In this document: piece after piece, positions 1 through 12,091 of the stretch
How positions within the stretch are numbered: the first letter of the stretch is position 1
Layout of the letters: every line of letters starts with the position of its first letter
DNA from: Isoetes taiwanensis
Lineage: Eukaryota; Streptophyta; Lycopodiopsida; Isoetales; Isoetaceae
Direction of reading: 5' to 3'
NCBI GenBank assembly: GCA_021234155.1
Contig: JAJEKV010000040.1
Coordinates: 11,489,072-11,553,071, forward strand
Length of the DNA stretch: 64,000 bases
The notes under the pieces: model-generated
What the model saw: the letters and a program-made list of their open reading frames with translations, nothing else
Told to the model about the DNA's origin: nothing
The model's database searches: none
Position numbers and translations under genes: made by a program

Positions 1-60
1 AACATAATTTTGGAGAGCACGCTGAGAAACTATGATTGGAACAAGTAATCCAAATGGGCC

Positions 61-736
61 GAGTACATCCACCTGGTCAATTACGTACAATAATATGAAG
101 CAAGAGTCATCGAAGATGTCTCCCCCATGATCAGTTACAGTTATCAATGCTTGACCCTAGTTATGTGGCATAATCTAGTGCCCTAGGTGGAAGTTTCTCA
201 ACAACGACAGCATATATGCAGTAGCTTTTGGTAGAAGTGTGAGAATATCTTCAACAGCATGGGCATATCTGAAGAGTCTAGCAGATAGACATAAAACTCT
301 TCGAGAGTTATTTTGTTGTGAGAGATAAAGTTTGGCGCAAGTAAAGGTTAAGCAAGGGAAGCTTCGCATCGGCAATTGTAAGAAGCCCGCCCCTAGGTGG
401 GCCGGTCCGTTCAAGACCTTGGAGAAGAGTGGGCTCTCAGGCCTACAAGTTGGAGCTCTCGGCCCACCTTAAGGTCTTCCATGTGAGTTTATTAAAAAGG
501 CACGATCCTAACCTGATGAGGTTTTGGATACTCCAACTTTGTTGGAAATGACGGAGGATCAAGTTCAAATTGTGCCTGAATTGCTTCTTGATAAGTCATT
601 CAAGAGGACTAGGTGGTCTCAATTCCTCCAGTATTTGGTCAAGTGGAAGCACTTGCCCGTGGAAGACGCGACCTGGGTATCGCAGCAGGATTTGGAGAAG
701 CAATACCCAGAGTTTATGAAGGAGTTTGATGGGTGA
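61..736 (+). pseudogene. Ty3/gypsy integrase C-terminus plus chromodomain (degenerate)
   Basis: Broken frames at about 300-520 carry the integrase tail signature (a GPF segment, then a YKLELSAHLKVFHVSLLK-like stretch). An open frame at 524-736 (70 codons) follows. Its core QFLQYLVKWKHLPVEDATW with a following QYPEF is the chromodomain found at the end of many plant Ty3/gypsy polyproteins, where it steers integration toward marked chromatin. The frame ends at a TGA at 734-736. Upstream of 520 several frameshifts and stops separate the integrase pieces, so this is a relic. The assignment rests on motif recognition. The chromodomain alone could also occur in a host protein, but the adjoining integrase tail makes that unlikely. 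Confidence 0.8.
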
Positions 737-2717
737 GTCGTCTCCGAACTGATCGACGCCGACTTGCCAGGAGGTTAGCTTAGTATGTTTCTTAGTTAGC
801 CTTAAGTTCTGGCTCATGTATTCTAGTCAGTAGAGTGCATGTGCCAGAATCTTGGAACGTGTGGGCGATGATGGGATACGCCTTTAAGGCATTCTCTAGG
901 CCAACACGCACCAAGAGGTGTGCATGACCAGTAGGGTCATGTGAGAGAGGAAGTGAAGCATGGTGGGCGATGATGGGACATCTGGCGGATGATCTCTATG
1001 CCACGATGCGGGGCACGCGCACCTGACCATAGGGGGGTCATGGTGAGGTTTAGGTGATCATGCGCGATGATGGGATCGTGAGATGTTCCCTAGCTTGAAA
1101 TCCTCGGGGCATGATGCACTGGGGTGTACTCGATCTGGGGGATCGTGTACAAGGTAGCACTTGATCATGGGCGATGATAGGAGCATCTTAAATGTTCCTT
1201 AAGCTCAAATCCTTATGGGGCCATGAGGTACGTAAGGGGGGTGGTCCCCTAAAACCACAAACTTATTAACTTATATAACGTAATGTGCTACTTGTGCAGG
1301 TCAGTGAAGGGAAGCATGAAGGAGGGAGCACGTTACGAGAAGATAGGAGTCATAGTTATCATATCATAACATATATATGTTCTTATGTTTGTCGTACTCA
1401 ATCCGACCGTTGATCCGAGATCCTACGGCTCACGTGGCTTTGGGATATATCGTACGGCCCAGATGGCTTGGGAGTTTGTATCAGATTATATGTAAGCGAT
1501 CCTACGGTCCAGGTTGATTTGATCCTGATCGTCGGTCCAAGATCCTACGGCTCATGTTGTTTTGCACACATCCTACGGTGCACATGACTTTGGGAATTAT
1601 ATGTAATAGATCCTATGGCTCATATTGTGTGAGATCTCGACCCTTGATCAGGTCCAAGATCCTACGGCCCAAGTTGAATGCTCATCCCTTAGGAAAAGGC
1701 TTTTAAAATTTTTATGTTGTGTGGGGGATTCGAACCCTGGCCATTGACCCCCCAGCCCCCCATTCTAACCACTAGACCAAGCATCAATTCTATAAACAGT
1801 TTAGGTTTCAAATATACTTAAGGGTAATGTTCTGTGCCATTAAGATAAAATAGCCTATAACATTCTAGCTAGTTCAAGAAGGTTCTATAATGTTCTGGAA
1901 GGGTCTAGAAAGTTCTAGAATCTTCTAGAAACTTCTAGAACATAAAAGAATCTAGGGCGGATCTAAGAAAATTCTTTCAGAAAATTCCAAATTGTTCTAA
2001 TAAGTTTTAGAATGTTCTAGAATGTAGAGGAATCTACGGGAATGTAAGGAAATCTAGGGAAATACTTCCAGAAAGTTCTAGAATATATTGAAAGTCTTAG
2101 AATGTTCCAGAAAGTCTTAGAATGTTCTAAAAAATTCTAGAATATAAAGGAATCCAGAAGAATCTAATAAAATGTAAGAAAATCTTATAAAATGTAAGAG
2201 AACCTAGGAAAATATGGGAATCTCTTTGAATCTCATGTAATGTAAGGGAACCTGAGGCAATCTCATAAAATCTAAATGAATCTAAGAGAATCTAAGGGGA
2301 TCTTCATAAAATCTTGGAGAATCTAGAGAAATCTAATGGAATCTAGAGGGAATCTTATAAAATTTAGAGAAATGCTCACGAACCCTCAAAGAGAATCTTG
2401 GTAGAATCTTAGAGAATCTATGAATTTAGAATATTCTCAAGAGATTCTTTTACAAGAACTTGCACGTAGGAACATGCACCGTAGGACGCATTAAATTTCT
2501 TGTATATGTATACTTTTATAATAATACTTGTTATAGCTATATAATTTGTATAACTTATAAATATAGCTTTATAATTACATAATAAGTAATTAACGAAAAG
2601 TCGATCTTTTCAATAGAGTTAAGTTCATATATTCTTGTTGTGTGTTTTTGCAGGATTAGTGTAGATTAGTCACCTTAGCGTAATGCTGAGGACATCATTA
2701 TCCTAAGGGGGGGAGAA
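737..2717 (+). other. Non-coding spacer between pol and the LTR, with internal repeats
   Basis: No credible gene. Four copies of a GGGCGATGATGGGA-like motif lie about 100 bp apart (near 862, 963, 1061, 1166). Seven variants of GATCCTACGGCYCA follow between about 1410 and 1675. A tRNA-like segment lies near 1712-1800. From 1856 to 2440 there is a degenerate tract of TTCTAGAA and AATCTAAGA variants. The stretch ends at a purine run (2705-2717) that should be the plus-strand priming site of the retrotransposon. Confidence 0.6.
1712..1800 (-). other. tRNA-like relic (SINE head or tRNA pseudogene)
   Basis: On the minus strand TGGTCTAGTGGTTAGAATG resembles a pol III A box, and GGTTCGAATCC is a near-perfect B box. 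The two arms that should form the acceptor stem do not pair, and the anticodon region is a G-rich run. I read this as a tRNA-derived repeat rather than a working tRNA. Confidence 0.4.
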
Positions 2718-2775
2718 TGTGACGTTCCAGGGAAATATACGCCATAAATACGTATATTTCCAGGACCGTCACTAT
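2718..2775. repeat. Foldback at the LTR start (repeated in every copy)
   Basis: The first 24 bases of the LTR (TGTGACGTTCC...GGAAATATACG) are almost the reverse complement of the bases ending in CGTCACTA, with a nine-base spacer. The same dyad starts at 4081, 4801 and 5523; the 6244 copy is damaged. Confidence 0.8.
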
Positions 2776-2876
2776 ACAAGTCTATCTTCATAGCCTTGTA
2801 TACCATAGATTGTGGCACTAGGGGGCATGACTAAGTTATTCATATAACTTAGCCAACCTTAGGTTAAGACCATTTT

Positions 2877-2966
2877 CCACGTGGCCTTAACCTATTGGGC
2901 ACCCGCCACACGGACTTACCCTATTGGAGCCACGTGGCATAACATGTGGACCCTGACCTATAAAGG
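2877..2966 (+). promoter_or_regulatory. LTR core promoter: two G-boxes, inverted CCAAT boxes, TATA box
   Basis: Two CCACGTGG G-boxes (2877-2884 and 2930-2937) flank two CTATTGG (inverted CCAAT) motifs. A TATAAAGG box (2959-2966) is followed at once by a telo-box-like AAACCCTAACCCTA. In plants G-boxes bind bZIP and bHLH factors responding to light or abscisic acid; that this promoter responds to them is inference. The module recurs with TATA boxes near 4322, 5041, 5764 and 6483. In the third copy the first G-box has lost one C. Confidence 0.6.
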
Positions 2967-3218
2967 CCTAAACCCTAACCCTAGGCCTCTTTTCCGGCTC
3001 CAACAGTCTGGGAACCTTCTTCGCGCTCGAAACTCCGTTTCGAGAACCGTCTGTTGTGGCACAGCATAGCGTGGCAGCCCCTAGAGCGTGAGCGCATCAG
3101 CAGGAGTGGGAGCTACCTCAAACACCTTGAAGATCATGGAGATGCCAGGATTGGGAGGGAGTGCTTCTGGAGCAGGTATGTGGAGTAGTGCTCTTAGTAG
3201 TGGTTAGTATGTCGTATC

Positions 3219-3851
3219 CATGGAATAAATTACTACTCCTATATTTTAGTGTAGCCAAAATAGGTTTAGCTAAACTACCTTCAAATTCGGGCTAGAAGTT
3301 TCTAACGCTTGGCTAAACTAAATGGTTTTTCTCCATCACAGTTTCTTGCGTTTGGCTAAACTTTCACAAAATGGAAAGGCAAATATTAGCCATCACGCTA
3401 TAGTAATTTAAAAGAATCCCAGCATTTTGGCAAAGACATTGAATTTATTATAAATACATAAATCAAGACAATGTTCAAAAACCTAAAAAAAAAGGGACTA
3501 CATTGTTCCTTTTCCTCTAATGCTTCAACTTTGTACTTGGAACAAGAAAGAACGTGGAAAAAAAAGGAAAAATATAAACCCTATTTGAAATTTCTTAAAG
3601 TTAGTACATACATTGGTGTTGAATTTCGGGCTAATCTATCCATTTTTCCAAGCCCACTCTATCTTAGGTTTAGCTAATCGATGTCCTGATGGATATATTT
3701 GAAGGTAAAAATTTGGCTATTCAACCTAAAAACTCACTTAGGCGGGGAAAAAATTGGGCTAAGATTTTCTTATTTTTGGGCATTTTTTCCATTTACTTTA
3801 GCCGTTTTTCTTGGCAAAACTGCTATAAACTAGCCATTTGGCTAACCTTAT
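3219..3851. mobile_element. 633-bp non-coding insertion in the first LTR module
   Basis: Comparison with the other four modules shows an extra 633 bp here, flanked by a 7-bp direct duplication TCGTATC (3212-3218 and 3852-3858). The insert is AT-rich and rich in TTTAGCTAAAC / TTGGCTAAAC motifs. Near its ends are weak inverted similarities (TAGCCAAAATAGG near the left; GGTTAGCCAAATGG when the right end is reversed). A MITE-like element is likely; the family is not clear. Confidence 0.7.
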
Positions 3852-6800
3852 TCGTATCTAGAGTAGAGCCATCCTAGAACCCGTATTCAACATCTTGAAC
3901 CCTAATCAAGGAACCCTAACTTTATATAGCTTTATAATTACATAATAAGTAATTAACGAAAAGTCGATCTTTTCAATAGAGTTAAGTTCATATATTCTTG
4001 TTGTGTGTTTTTGCAGGATTAGTGTAGGTTAGTCACCTTAGCGTAATGCTGAGGACAGCATTATCCTAAGGGGGGGAGAATGTGACGTTCCAGGGAAATA
4101 TACGCCATAAATACGTATATTTCCAGGACCGTCACTATACAAGTCTATCTTCATAGCCTTGTATACCATAGATTGTGGCACTAGGGGGCATGACTAAGTT
4201 ATTCATATAACTTAGCCAACCTTAGGTTAAGACCATTTTCCACGTGGCCTTGACCTATTGGGCACCCGCCACACGGACTTACCCTATTGGAGCCACGTGG
4301 CATAACATGTGAACCCTAACCTATAAAGGCCTAAACCCTAACCCTAGGCCTCTCTTCCGGCTCCAACATCACCGGGGAACTTTTTGCGCCGAAACTCCGT
4401 TTCGAGAACCGTCTGTTGTGGCACAGCATAGCGTGGCAGCCCCCAGAGCATGAGCGCATCAGCAGGAGTGGGAGCTACCTCAAACACCTTGAAGATCATG
4501 GAGATGCCAGGATTGGGAGGGAGTGCTTCTGGAGCAGGTATGTGGAGTAGTGCTCTTAGTAGTGGTTAGTATGTCTATCTAGAGTAGAGCCATCCTAGAA
4601 CCCGTATTCAACATCTTGAACCCTAATCAAGGAACCCTAACTTTATATAGCTTTATAATTACATAATAAGTAATTAACGAAAAGTCGGTCTTTTCAATAG
4701 AGTTAAGTTCATATATTCTTGTTGTGTTTTTGCGCAGATTAGTGTAGATTAGTCACCTTAGCGTAATGCTGAGGACATCATTATCCTAAGGGGGGGAGAA
4801 TGTGACGTTCCAGGGAAATATACGCCATAAATACGTATATTTCCAGGACCGTCACTATACAAGTCTATCTTCATAGCCTTGTATACCATAGATTGTGGCA
4901 CTAGGGGGCATGACTAAGTTATTCATATAACTTAGCCAACCTTAGGTTAAGACCATTTTCACGTGGCCTTAACCTATTGGGCACCCGCCACACGGACTTA
5001 CCCTATTGGAGCCACGTGGCATAACATGTGAACCCTAACCTATAAAGGCCTAAACCCTAACCCTAGGCCTCTTTTCCGGCTCCAACAGTCTGGGAACCTT
5101 CTTTGCGCTCGAAACTCCGTTTCGAGAACCGTCTGTTGTGGCACAGCATAGCGTGGCAGCCCCCAGAGCATGAGCGCATCAGCAGGAGTGGGAGCTACCT
5201 CAAACACCTTGAAGATCATGGAGATGCCAGGATTGGGAGGGAGTGCTTCTGGAGCAGGTATGTGGAGTAGTGCTCTTAGTAGTGGTTAGTATGTCGTATC
5301 TAGAGTAGAGCCATCCTAGAACCCGTATTCAACATCTTGAACCCTAATCAAGGAACCCTAACTTTATATAGCTTTATAATTACATAATAAGTAATTAACG
5401 AAAAGTCGGTCTTTTCAATAGAGTTAAGTTCATATATTCTTGTTGTGTGTTTTTGCAGGATTAGTGTAGATTAGTCACCTTAGCGTAATGCTGAGGACAT
5501 CATTATCCTAAGGGGGGGAGAATGTGACGTTCCAGGGAAATATACGCCATAAATACGTATATTTCCAGGACCGTCACTATACAAGTCTATCTTCATAGCC
5601 TTGTATACCATAGATTGTGGCACTAGGGGGCATGACTAAGTTATTCATATAACTTAGCCAACCTTAGGTTAAGACCATTTTCCACGTGGCCTTAACCTAT
5701 TGGGCACCCGCCACACGGACTTACCCTATTGGAGCCACGTGGCATAACATGTGAACCCTAACCTATAAAGGCCTAAACCCTAACCCTAGGCCTCTTTTCC
5801 GGCTCCAACAGTCTGGGAACCTTCTTTGCGCTCGAAACTCCGTTTCGAGAACCGTCTGTTGTGGCACAGCATAGCGTGGCAGCCCCCAGAGCATGAGCGC
5901 ATCAGCAGGAGTGGGAGCTACCTCAAACATCTTGAAGATCATGGAGATGCCAGGATTGGGAGGGAGTGCTTCTGGAGCAGGTATGTGGAGTAGTGCTCTT
6001 AGTAGTGGTTAGTATGTCGTATCTAGAGTAGAGCCATCCTAGAACCCGTATTCAACATCTTGAACCCTAATCAAGGAACCCTAACTTTATATAGCTTTAT
6101 AATTACATAATAAGTAATTAACGAAAAGTCGGTCTTTTCAATAGAGTTAAGTTCATATATTCTTGTTGTGTGTTTTTGCAGGATTAGTGTAGATTAGTCA
6201 CCTTAGCGTGCACGCCGAGGACATCATTATCCTAAGGGGAGAATGTGACGCGTTCAGGAAATATACGCCATAAATAATATATTTCGGGATCGTCACTATA
6301 CAAGTCTATCTTCATAGCCTTGTATACCATAGATTGTGGCACTAGGGGGCATGACTAAGTTATTCATATAACTTAGCCAACCTTAGGTTAAGACCATTTT
6401 CCACGTGGCCTTAACCTATTGGGCACCCGCCACACGGACTTACCCTATTGGAGCCACGTGGCATAACATGTGAACCCTAACCTATAAAGGCCTAAACCCT
6501 AACCCTAGGCCTCTTTTCCCCGCCCAACACCGGGAACCTTCTTTTTCGAAACTCCGTTTCGAGAACCGTCTGTTGTGGCACAGCATAGCGTGGCAGCGTG
6601 AGCGCATCAGCAGGAGTGGGAGCTACCTCAAACACCTTGAAGATCATGGAGATGCCAGGATTGGGAGGGAGTGCTTCTGGAGCAGGTATGTGGAGTAGTG
6701 CTCTTAGTAGTGGTTAGTATGTCGTATCAAGAGTAGAGCCATCCTAGAACCCGTATTCAACATCTTGAACCCTAATCAAGGAACCCTAACTGTAAGTTAG

Positions 6801-7739
6801 ATATGTATGATTAGATTAAGATGTTCTTATGATGATTATCATGTTATGATGCTATGTGATGTTGGTTGATCATGTTTGCTCCTCTTGTATTGGGAAGGGG
6901 GGTAGAGACCTAGTAGCCTTACTTAGTAATGCTCCTAGTTAGACCCTTTAGTTCCTATTATATTGCGGCCTGTGCATAGGAACCCACCGGGCTATGGAGG
7001 CTATGATGTGACTCAGCACTACACAACGGAGGCTAGAGGCAATGCTAGAGGGATCCCTGCCGAGTGGGGGCTACGGGGGATCCCATAGTGGGCTAGGCTT
7101 ATGGTCGGTCACTTCGTGTGGGCCGAGCATGGGTCCGACACCTCCTGGGGCGATGGTGTCGCCCTGCCTCTCAAGAGTTGCAAGTGTCAGCTTGGCTCTT
7201 GTTTTGGGGAGTTCAGTCGGGTATGAATCGTGTGTCGCCACGATTCTCTAGCCGCCTGTGGAACCTCTAGACCCCGGGAAGGGGAGATGCAACTCTTCCT
7301 GCCTCGACGGACCAGGGAGATGCAACCTGGAGTAGTCCCGATGGGTGATGCCATGGGATTGCGTATCCGGAAGGCTAGAGTCATGCCAGAGCCTGATCGA
7401 GCCCATCTGCAAAGTATGCACAGGAGGGGCGGATGGAGTGGTCAACCCTAGCCATTGTCTATAGCCAGCCCCGCCATTGTTATGACTCGGTCTGCTCTAT
7501 CTTGAGGCCTAGCCAGTCAGTCTACCTCCTTATGAGTTGGGGCCATGGGTAGGAGCTCTCATGTTTTGTGGCATATGATTATGTTCTTTGCAGCTATGGA
7601 TATGTGGATGCAGGGATAGGTTCAATACGCTGTACGTTTTATACGGAATACGTATGAATTGTATGATACGACACAAATTTGCCGTATAAAATGAAAAAAA
7701 TACGACAAAAAATAATTCTGTCGGAAGATTTTACAGTCA

Positions 7740-8000
7740 CGCGAAAACAACTAAATCGCTGCGTCTGCGAAAATTTTTCAGATTATCGCGAAACCTCGAG
7801 AACGCGTCTTGAATTAAAATTTTTCACGACGCTGGCGAAAGCAACGCCATCGCGTCGCCGAACATTTTCACAGCGTCTGACGTTTGTTTAGTTTTTCGAA
7901 CGAAAAAATTTGAACTTTCAGCGTAGACGCTTTCCTCGAAGATTTTCGCGACGCGAAAGGGTCTTCAGCGTCGTTAATTTTAGTTGTTTTCGGCGTCTGT
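7740..8000. repeat. Left subterminal GCGTC-motif cluster of the hAT element
   Basis: Repeated GCGTCTG, CAGCGTCTGACG, GACGCT and related words in both orientations, embedded in AT-rich DNA. Subterminal repeats of this kind are typical binding sites for hAT transposases; binding here is inferred. Confidence 0.6.
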
Positions 8001-8443
8001 AAAATTTTCGAGCTGTTTTGCCCCATTTACTAAGCAAAAAAAATCTTTGCGCCACTGTTTGGCCTGTTTTATGGCACTGTTAATAGTATATATAAGAAAA
8101 ACGTGATTAGCCCTAGAATTCACCTCGAACGTTGACCGCCAGGTTGAGTCAAAATACTCCTTGGGAAACGGTTTGCCTTTGAGGTGTCGTTTGTCGTGTC
8201 ACGAGCCTAACGTTGGATACTGGAACGTGAGTTTACTCCGTCCCCTGGTTTTCCGAATTTTGGGTTCGCATGATTCCGCTTCCATAGAATATCCTATAGG
8301 GTCCCGTCCAACCCCTTGATGATTCAATAAGGCGTCGACGTAACATATGCATTGTGAGCTTGCTCCTTTGCATATATACGTCTTCCTTTAGTTCGTGTAA
8401 TCAAAGAGTCAGATTAAGAGACATTGTCAGCCGGGTCCGAGCA

Positions 8444-10947
8444 ATGGTGGCTACTGGTCATGCATCTACCTCTAGAGGTGCAGGCAGCGGTCATGCATCT
8501 ACCTCTAGAGGTGCGAGGACTGCGTGTGCCCGTGGCAGGGCCACGGGGACTGCAACTCGTGCACGTGGTCGCGATACTGGAGTTGCGGGTCGGAAAAGAG
8601 GCCCAGAATGGGAGTTTGTGAAAGAGTTTGGCGCAAATGAGTGGGAATGTGTGTTTTGTGGATACTCATCGGTAAATGGTTCTGCAACAAGAATTCGAGC
8701 TCACATCTTACGTGAACGAGACGTCGGTGTCGCAACTTGTACTGCATTTGCTGACTTGCGAAAGGATGCCATCGAGATTGTCTCATTTGGATGGGATCAT
8801 AAAACGAAGAATAATATGAGAAAAAGACGAAGTTACGAATACTCAAGAGCAAAGCGAGGCAAGGAGCGCATTTAAGATAACTATACCACCCTCCTGTTGG
8901 GACAAAGATACCAATCGAGGAGGGTGGACTAGGGTCAATAGGTATAAGCACGGGAGAACAGAGAATGATAGAGACAATTGAAATAGTGGAAAGACAGACG
9001 AAGCAACAGAGGGTTGATCATTGCTTAACATCAGAGCAATTGAAGAAGACGCAACTGAAGGTTGTAGAGGCATTTTTATATGCTGGGTTGTCTCCACATA
9101 TTTTGGAGCACAAAGCAATGAAAGAAGCCTTCCAGGAAGTTGCCAAAGCAGGACCGGCTTTTACATTGCCTTCATACAAGCATGCCAACAATAAAATGGT
9201 TGATGAAATACATGGAAAAATGGTTGAGAGGGTGGAGATGAAGTTGTGTCGTGTGACTGAAGCGCGGCCAGCTTCATTAGTGACTGATGGTTGGAGCAAT
9301 GTAAACAAGGACCATCTTATAAATTTCATGGGGTGAAGTATTTTTGAAAACCGTAGAAACCAAAACTGACCAAGTGACCGGAGATTGGATTTTTCAGAAA
9401 ACAAAGGTCGTGATAGAAAGTTTTGGACCGAAGAGAATATTTCAAGTTGTAATGGATAACGCGTCTAATTGCAAGCTAGCGGGTGAATTATTGGAGTCTG
9501 AATTTCCAGGGTTGCATGCTACTAGTTGCCAATGCCATTGCCTGAACTTATTGCTGAAGGACTGGTTCTCACAGCACACGTGGTTCAAAGATCCCATTCA
9601 GAAAGCGCGTCGGCTTGTAAAATTCATCACAAAGAAGCCGGCAATTTATGCCATTTACAAGTCATTGCGGAAGAGCCTAGCACTCATGAATCCTGGGCAA
9701 ACTCGGTTTGGTTCCAATTACATCTGTCTTGAAAGAGTCCTGAAGTGTCGTGATTGGATTATCTCAACCTTTAATCATACAGAGTTTTTTGATTGGGAAA
9801 GGAGGCAGAAAGGGAAAAATGCTGCCAAACACCGACATCAAGCTGCTGCCCTTCGAGAAATGCTTGGGCGGGAGACATTTTGGAAAGGTGTAAAAAATGT
9901 TGTGAGGTGCATGCAACCTGTTTGTCATGCCATCAAAACCCTTGATTCTTCGAAGGCAAGCACTTTGGAAAGGTGCGGAGGTGTTGGCACTCCATTCAAT
10001 CCTTCCTAGAACGTGATGGCCCCAATCGCCATTTGACAATGCTAAAGCGCAGAAGCACTACTTAGAAACTTCAATGAGCGATGGAAGAAGTCATACAATG
10101 ATATTCATGGCGCGCGATGCCTTAGACCCACACAACCCACGATATGGACCAGCATACAGATAAAGAAGTGATGGGCTCGTTGAAGAAGGTTGCAAAAATG
10201 TTCTATCCCAACAGCTCGGACTACAAGCTTTTCATTGCCGAGTTAACTGAATACCAGAACCTGAGTGGAAGGTGGGCAGATGAAGAGCTTCACGACGCAC
10301 TGGAGAGTCATAAGAAGGAACCAAATATGGAATCCTATGCATGGTGGCAAGCCCATGGGCAAATTCGCGATACCTTGCGGGCAATTGCAATGACTATCCT
10401 CTCTTTGGTATCTTCCAATAGTGCAAGTGAGAGGAATTGGAGTGCCTATAAGTACATACACAGCGTCACCCGCAATCGCTTGCTACATAAGAAGGCAGAC
10501 AAACTTGTATACAACTTCTCAAACTGGCGGCTATTGAATCGTAACAGTGGTACATCCGTAATCGATAAGCTACCGTTTCCTTTCATGGATCACGATTCGG
10601 AAGTGGAAGAGGACGGCCAAGGCGGTGAGGACGAGATGCTTGCAATAAATGCTGCAAGCCATGTTGATGAAGACATTCAACGTACCCACTTCGTTGATGA
10701 CGAAGATGATATAGACCAAGCCATATTCTCAGACGGATCAGCCGACAGCGAGGATACCGAGGAGTCTGATACAGAAAGGCCAGGTTCGAGCAATGCAGTT
10801 GATGACTTGAGTGGCCTACGTAATCCAGCGGACTCACCTTCGCGCTTTACCTTGACAAACAGAGAACGGGCTAGAAGAAACACGTCTCGAGGACGTTTCA
10901 CTAAGGAAAAGGGTCATCGGAGGTTGAACCTAGGTCCCAGTGCGTAA
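8444..10947 (+). pseudogene. hAT transposase (BED finger, DUF659, hAT dimerisation), frame-broken
   Basis: Four consecutive open pieces (8444-8875, about 8900-9336, 9341-10009, 10144-10947) together give the domain order of a DUF659-type hAT transposase. The first has a basic glycine/arginine-rich start and a BED-like zinc finger (WECVFCGY, then RIRAHIL and a distal C). The second and third hold DUF659 signatures (SLVTDGWSN, then VVMDNASNCKLAG and TSCQCHCLNLLLKD). The last holds the dimerisation block SASERNWSAYKYIHS. The transposase normally cuts and rejoins the element at its inverted repeats. Breaks occur near 8875, 9330-9350, 9960-10010 and 10140. The break at 9330-9350 looks like two one-base losses in G and T runs. 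The last piece ends in an acidic tail. A polyadenylation-like AATAAAA lies near 11079. Confidence 0.85.
8456..8513 (+). repeat. Tandem 30-bp duplication in the transposase N-terminus
   Basis: The word GGTCATGCATCTACCTCTAG plus flanking bases occurs twice in a row, giving a doubled GHASTSRGA peptide. This is a simple in-frame expansion. Confidence 0.75.
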
Positions 10948-11378
10948 GAGGATGGAACTGCGAATGATGAAGCCCGATGAAGAAGGCTTTGCCTAGAAAA
11001 ATGATGTGATGAGTATCTTGACCGTTGTAATTGGTCTTGAGGATTTTCATACTATTGTAACCGTCCCTGGCACTATTAATAAAAAAGAAGTTTTTGGTTA
11101 TAATTTTTTGTCACAAATGTTTCGTTCATGTATGATAGTTCTTTCTATGTTTCTTTCATGTTTCATTCATGTGTAACCGCAGTGCCCTGAAAACCTTCCT
11201 CGGATCAGACCCGTCTCGACTTCCGTTGTTGCTTGCCTCTTCGCATGCGCCAGAATCTTGCTGATGAGAAGTAATCTACACATGCGAAGGGGCCAAACAG
11301 CCTCGGACCAGCCCGGACGAATCTGATCCATCAGAAGGTTCACAAGGTACTTCGGTACCCAAGTCGGGAATAACTTCG

Positions 11379-11548
11379 GTATGCCAAATTGGGCTTTGAA
11401 TGCTATCAGGACCTATAATCTGTACTCTATTCCTCTGGGTGGCACATGCTCTGAATACCCAAATGGGTTTGCATGGCATGTGCCACCCAAAGGAATGGAG
11501 GTACAAATTATAGGTCCTGATGGCATCCAAATGCCGATTTGGCGTGCC
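11379..11548. repeat. Hairpin 1 of a six-hairpin cluster
   Basis: Arms of about 70 nt (around 11379-11449 and 11470-11548) are reverse complements with scattered mismatches; both contain ATCAGGACCTATAAT and GGGTGGCACATGC. The loop is about 20-40 nt. No protein-coding signal. Confidence 0.75.
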
Positions 11549-11839
11549 ATCGGCGTGCAACCACAGAATCGCAAGCAACCACTAGGCTGATATCATCCGC
11601 TGCCACAATAAAAATAGAGTACTCAAAAACCTTGTTACCTACAATCCACCACCTTGCCAAAGGGGACGCGTACTCTAATTTAAAGTCATAGTGATGCTCA
11701 AGGTTCTCCATCAATAGCAGGAGTTAGGATGTTCCATGATTTGGTGCCTAACAACCGCTATATAGATGGACAACACCCAGGCACCACTTTGGCTTGAAAT
11801 TAGAGTGCGCTCTCACCTCTGACGTCATAGCAAGTTCAA

Positions 11840-11976
11840 CCTCTAGAACGAACGATTTTTGCTCCGACCCCCATTGTGAGCCTCTTTGTGTAATATAACC
11901 TAGCAAAGTGACTAAGCTACATTGACACAGAGAGACTACACAAAGAGAGTGAGCAAAGCCCGCTCTTTCTAGAGGA
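11840..11976. repeat. Hairpin 2 of the cluster
   Basis: The left arm starts CCTCTAGAACG and the right arm ends TCTAGAGG. The inner stem pairs CTCTTTGTGTA with TACACAAAGAG around a loop containing AAGCTACATTG. About 650 bp downstream a close copy forms hairpin 5. Confidence 0.75.
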
Positions 11977-12091
11977 GGTAACAAGAATTTCGAGAAGTCT
12001 ATATTGTTTGCAGCGAACAATATCAAGCCTGGTGAGTTGACAACCATTCAAGAAGGTCACGCTCCAGGCCAGGATGAAAGAGACCTGAGTA

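Larger units (their letters stand above)
2560..6790 (+). repeat. Five tandem copies of a ~720-bp polypurine tract + LTR-start module
   Basis: The same unit recurs with starts near 2560, 3920, 4640, 5361 and 6082. The spacing is 720-722 bp except for the first, which holds a 633-bp insertion. Each unit contains about 150 bp of pre-LTR sequence, the purine tract, and about 540 bp of LTR including promoter elements. The junction reads AACCCTAAC followed by TTTATATAGC, whereas the last copy continues into unique LTR sequence after AACCCTAAC. Copies are nearly identical, so the expansion is recent. The fifth copy is the most altered (shortened purine tract, small deletions at 6235-6300 and 6520-6600). 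Confidence 0.92.

Noticed and set aside
1712-1800. Functional tRNA gene
   Set aside because: B box is good but the acceptor stem does not pair and the anticodon loop is a G-run.
2966-2985. Telomeric repeat
   Set aside because: Only two to three CCCTAAA-like units next to a TATA box, repeated in each LTR module; a telo-box-like promoter motif fits better.
8505-9404. Long minus-strand frames opposite the transposase
   Set aside because: No motif; they mirror the plus-strand BED and DUF659 coding.
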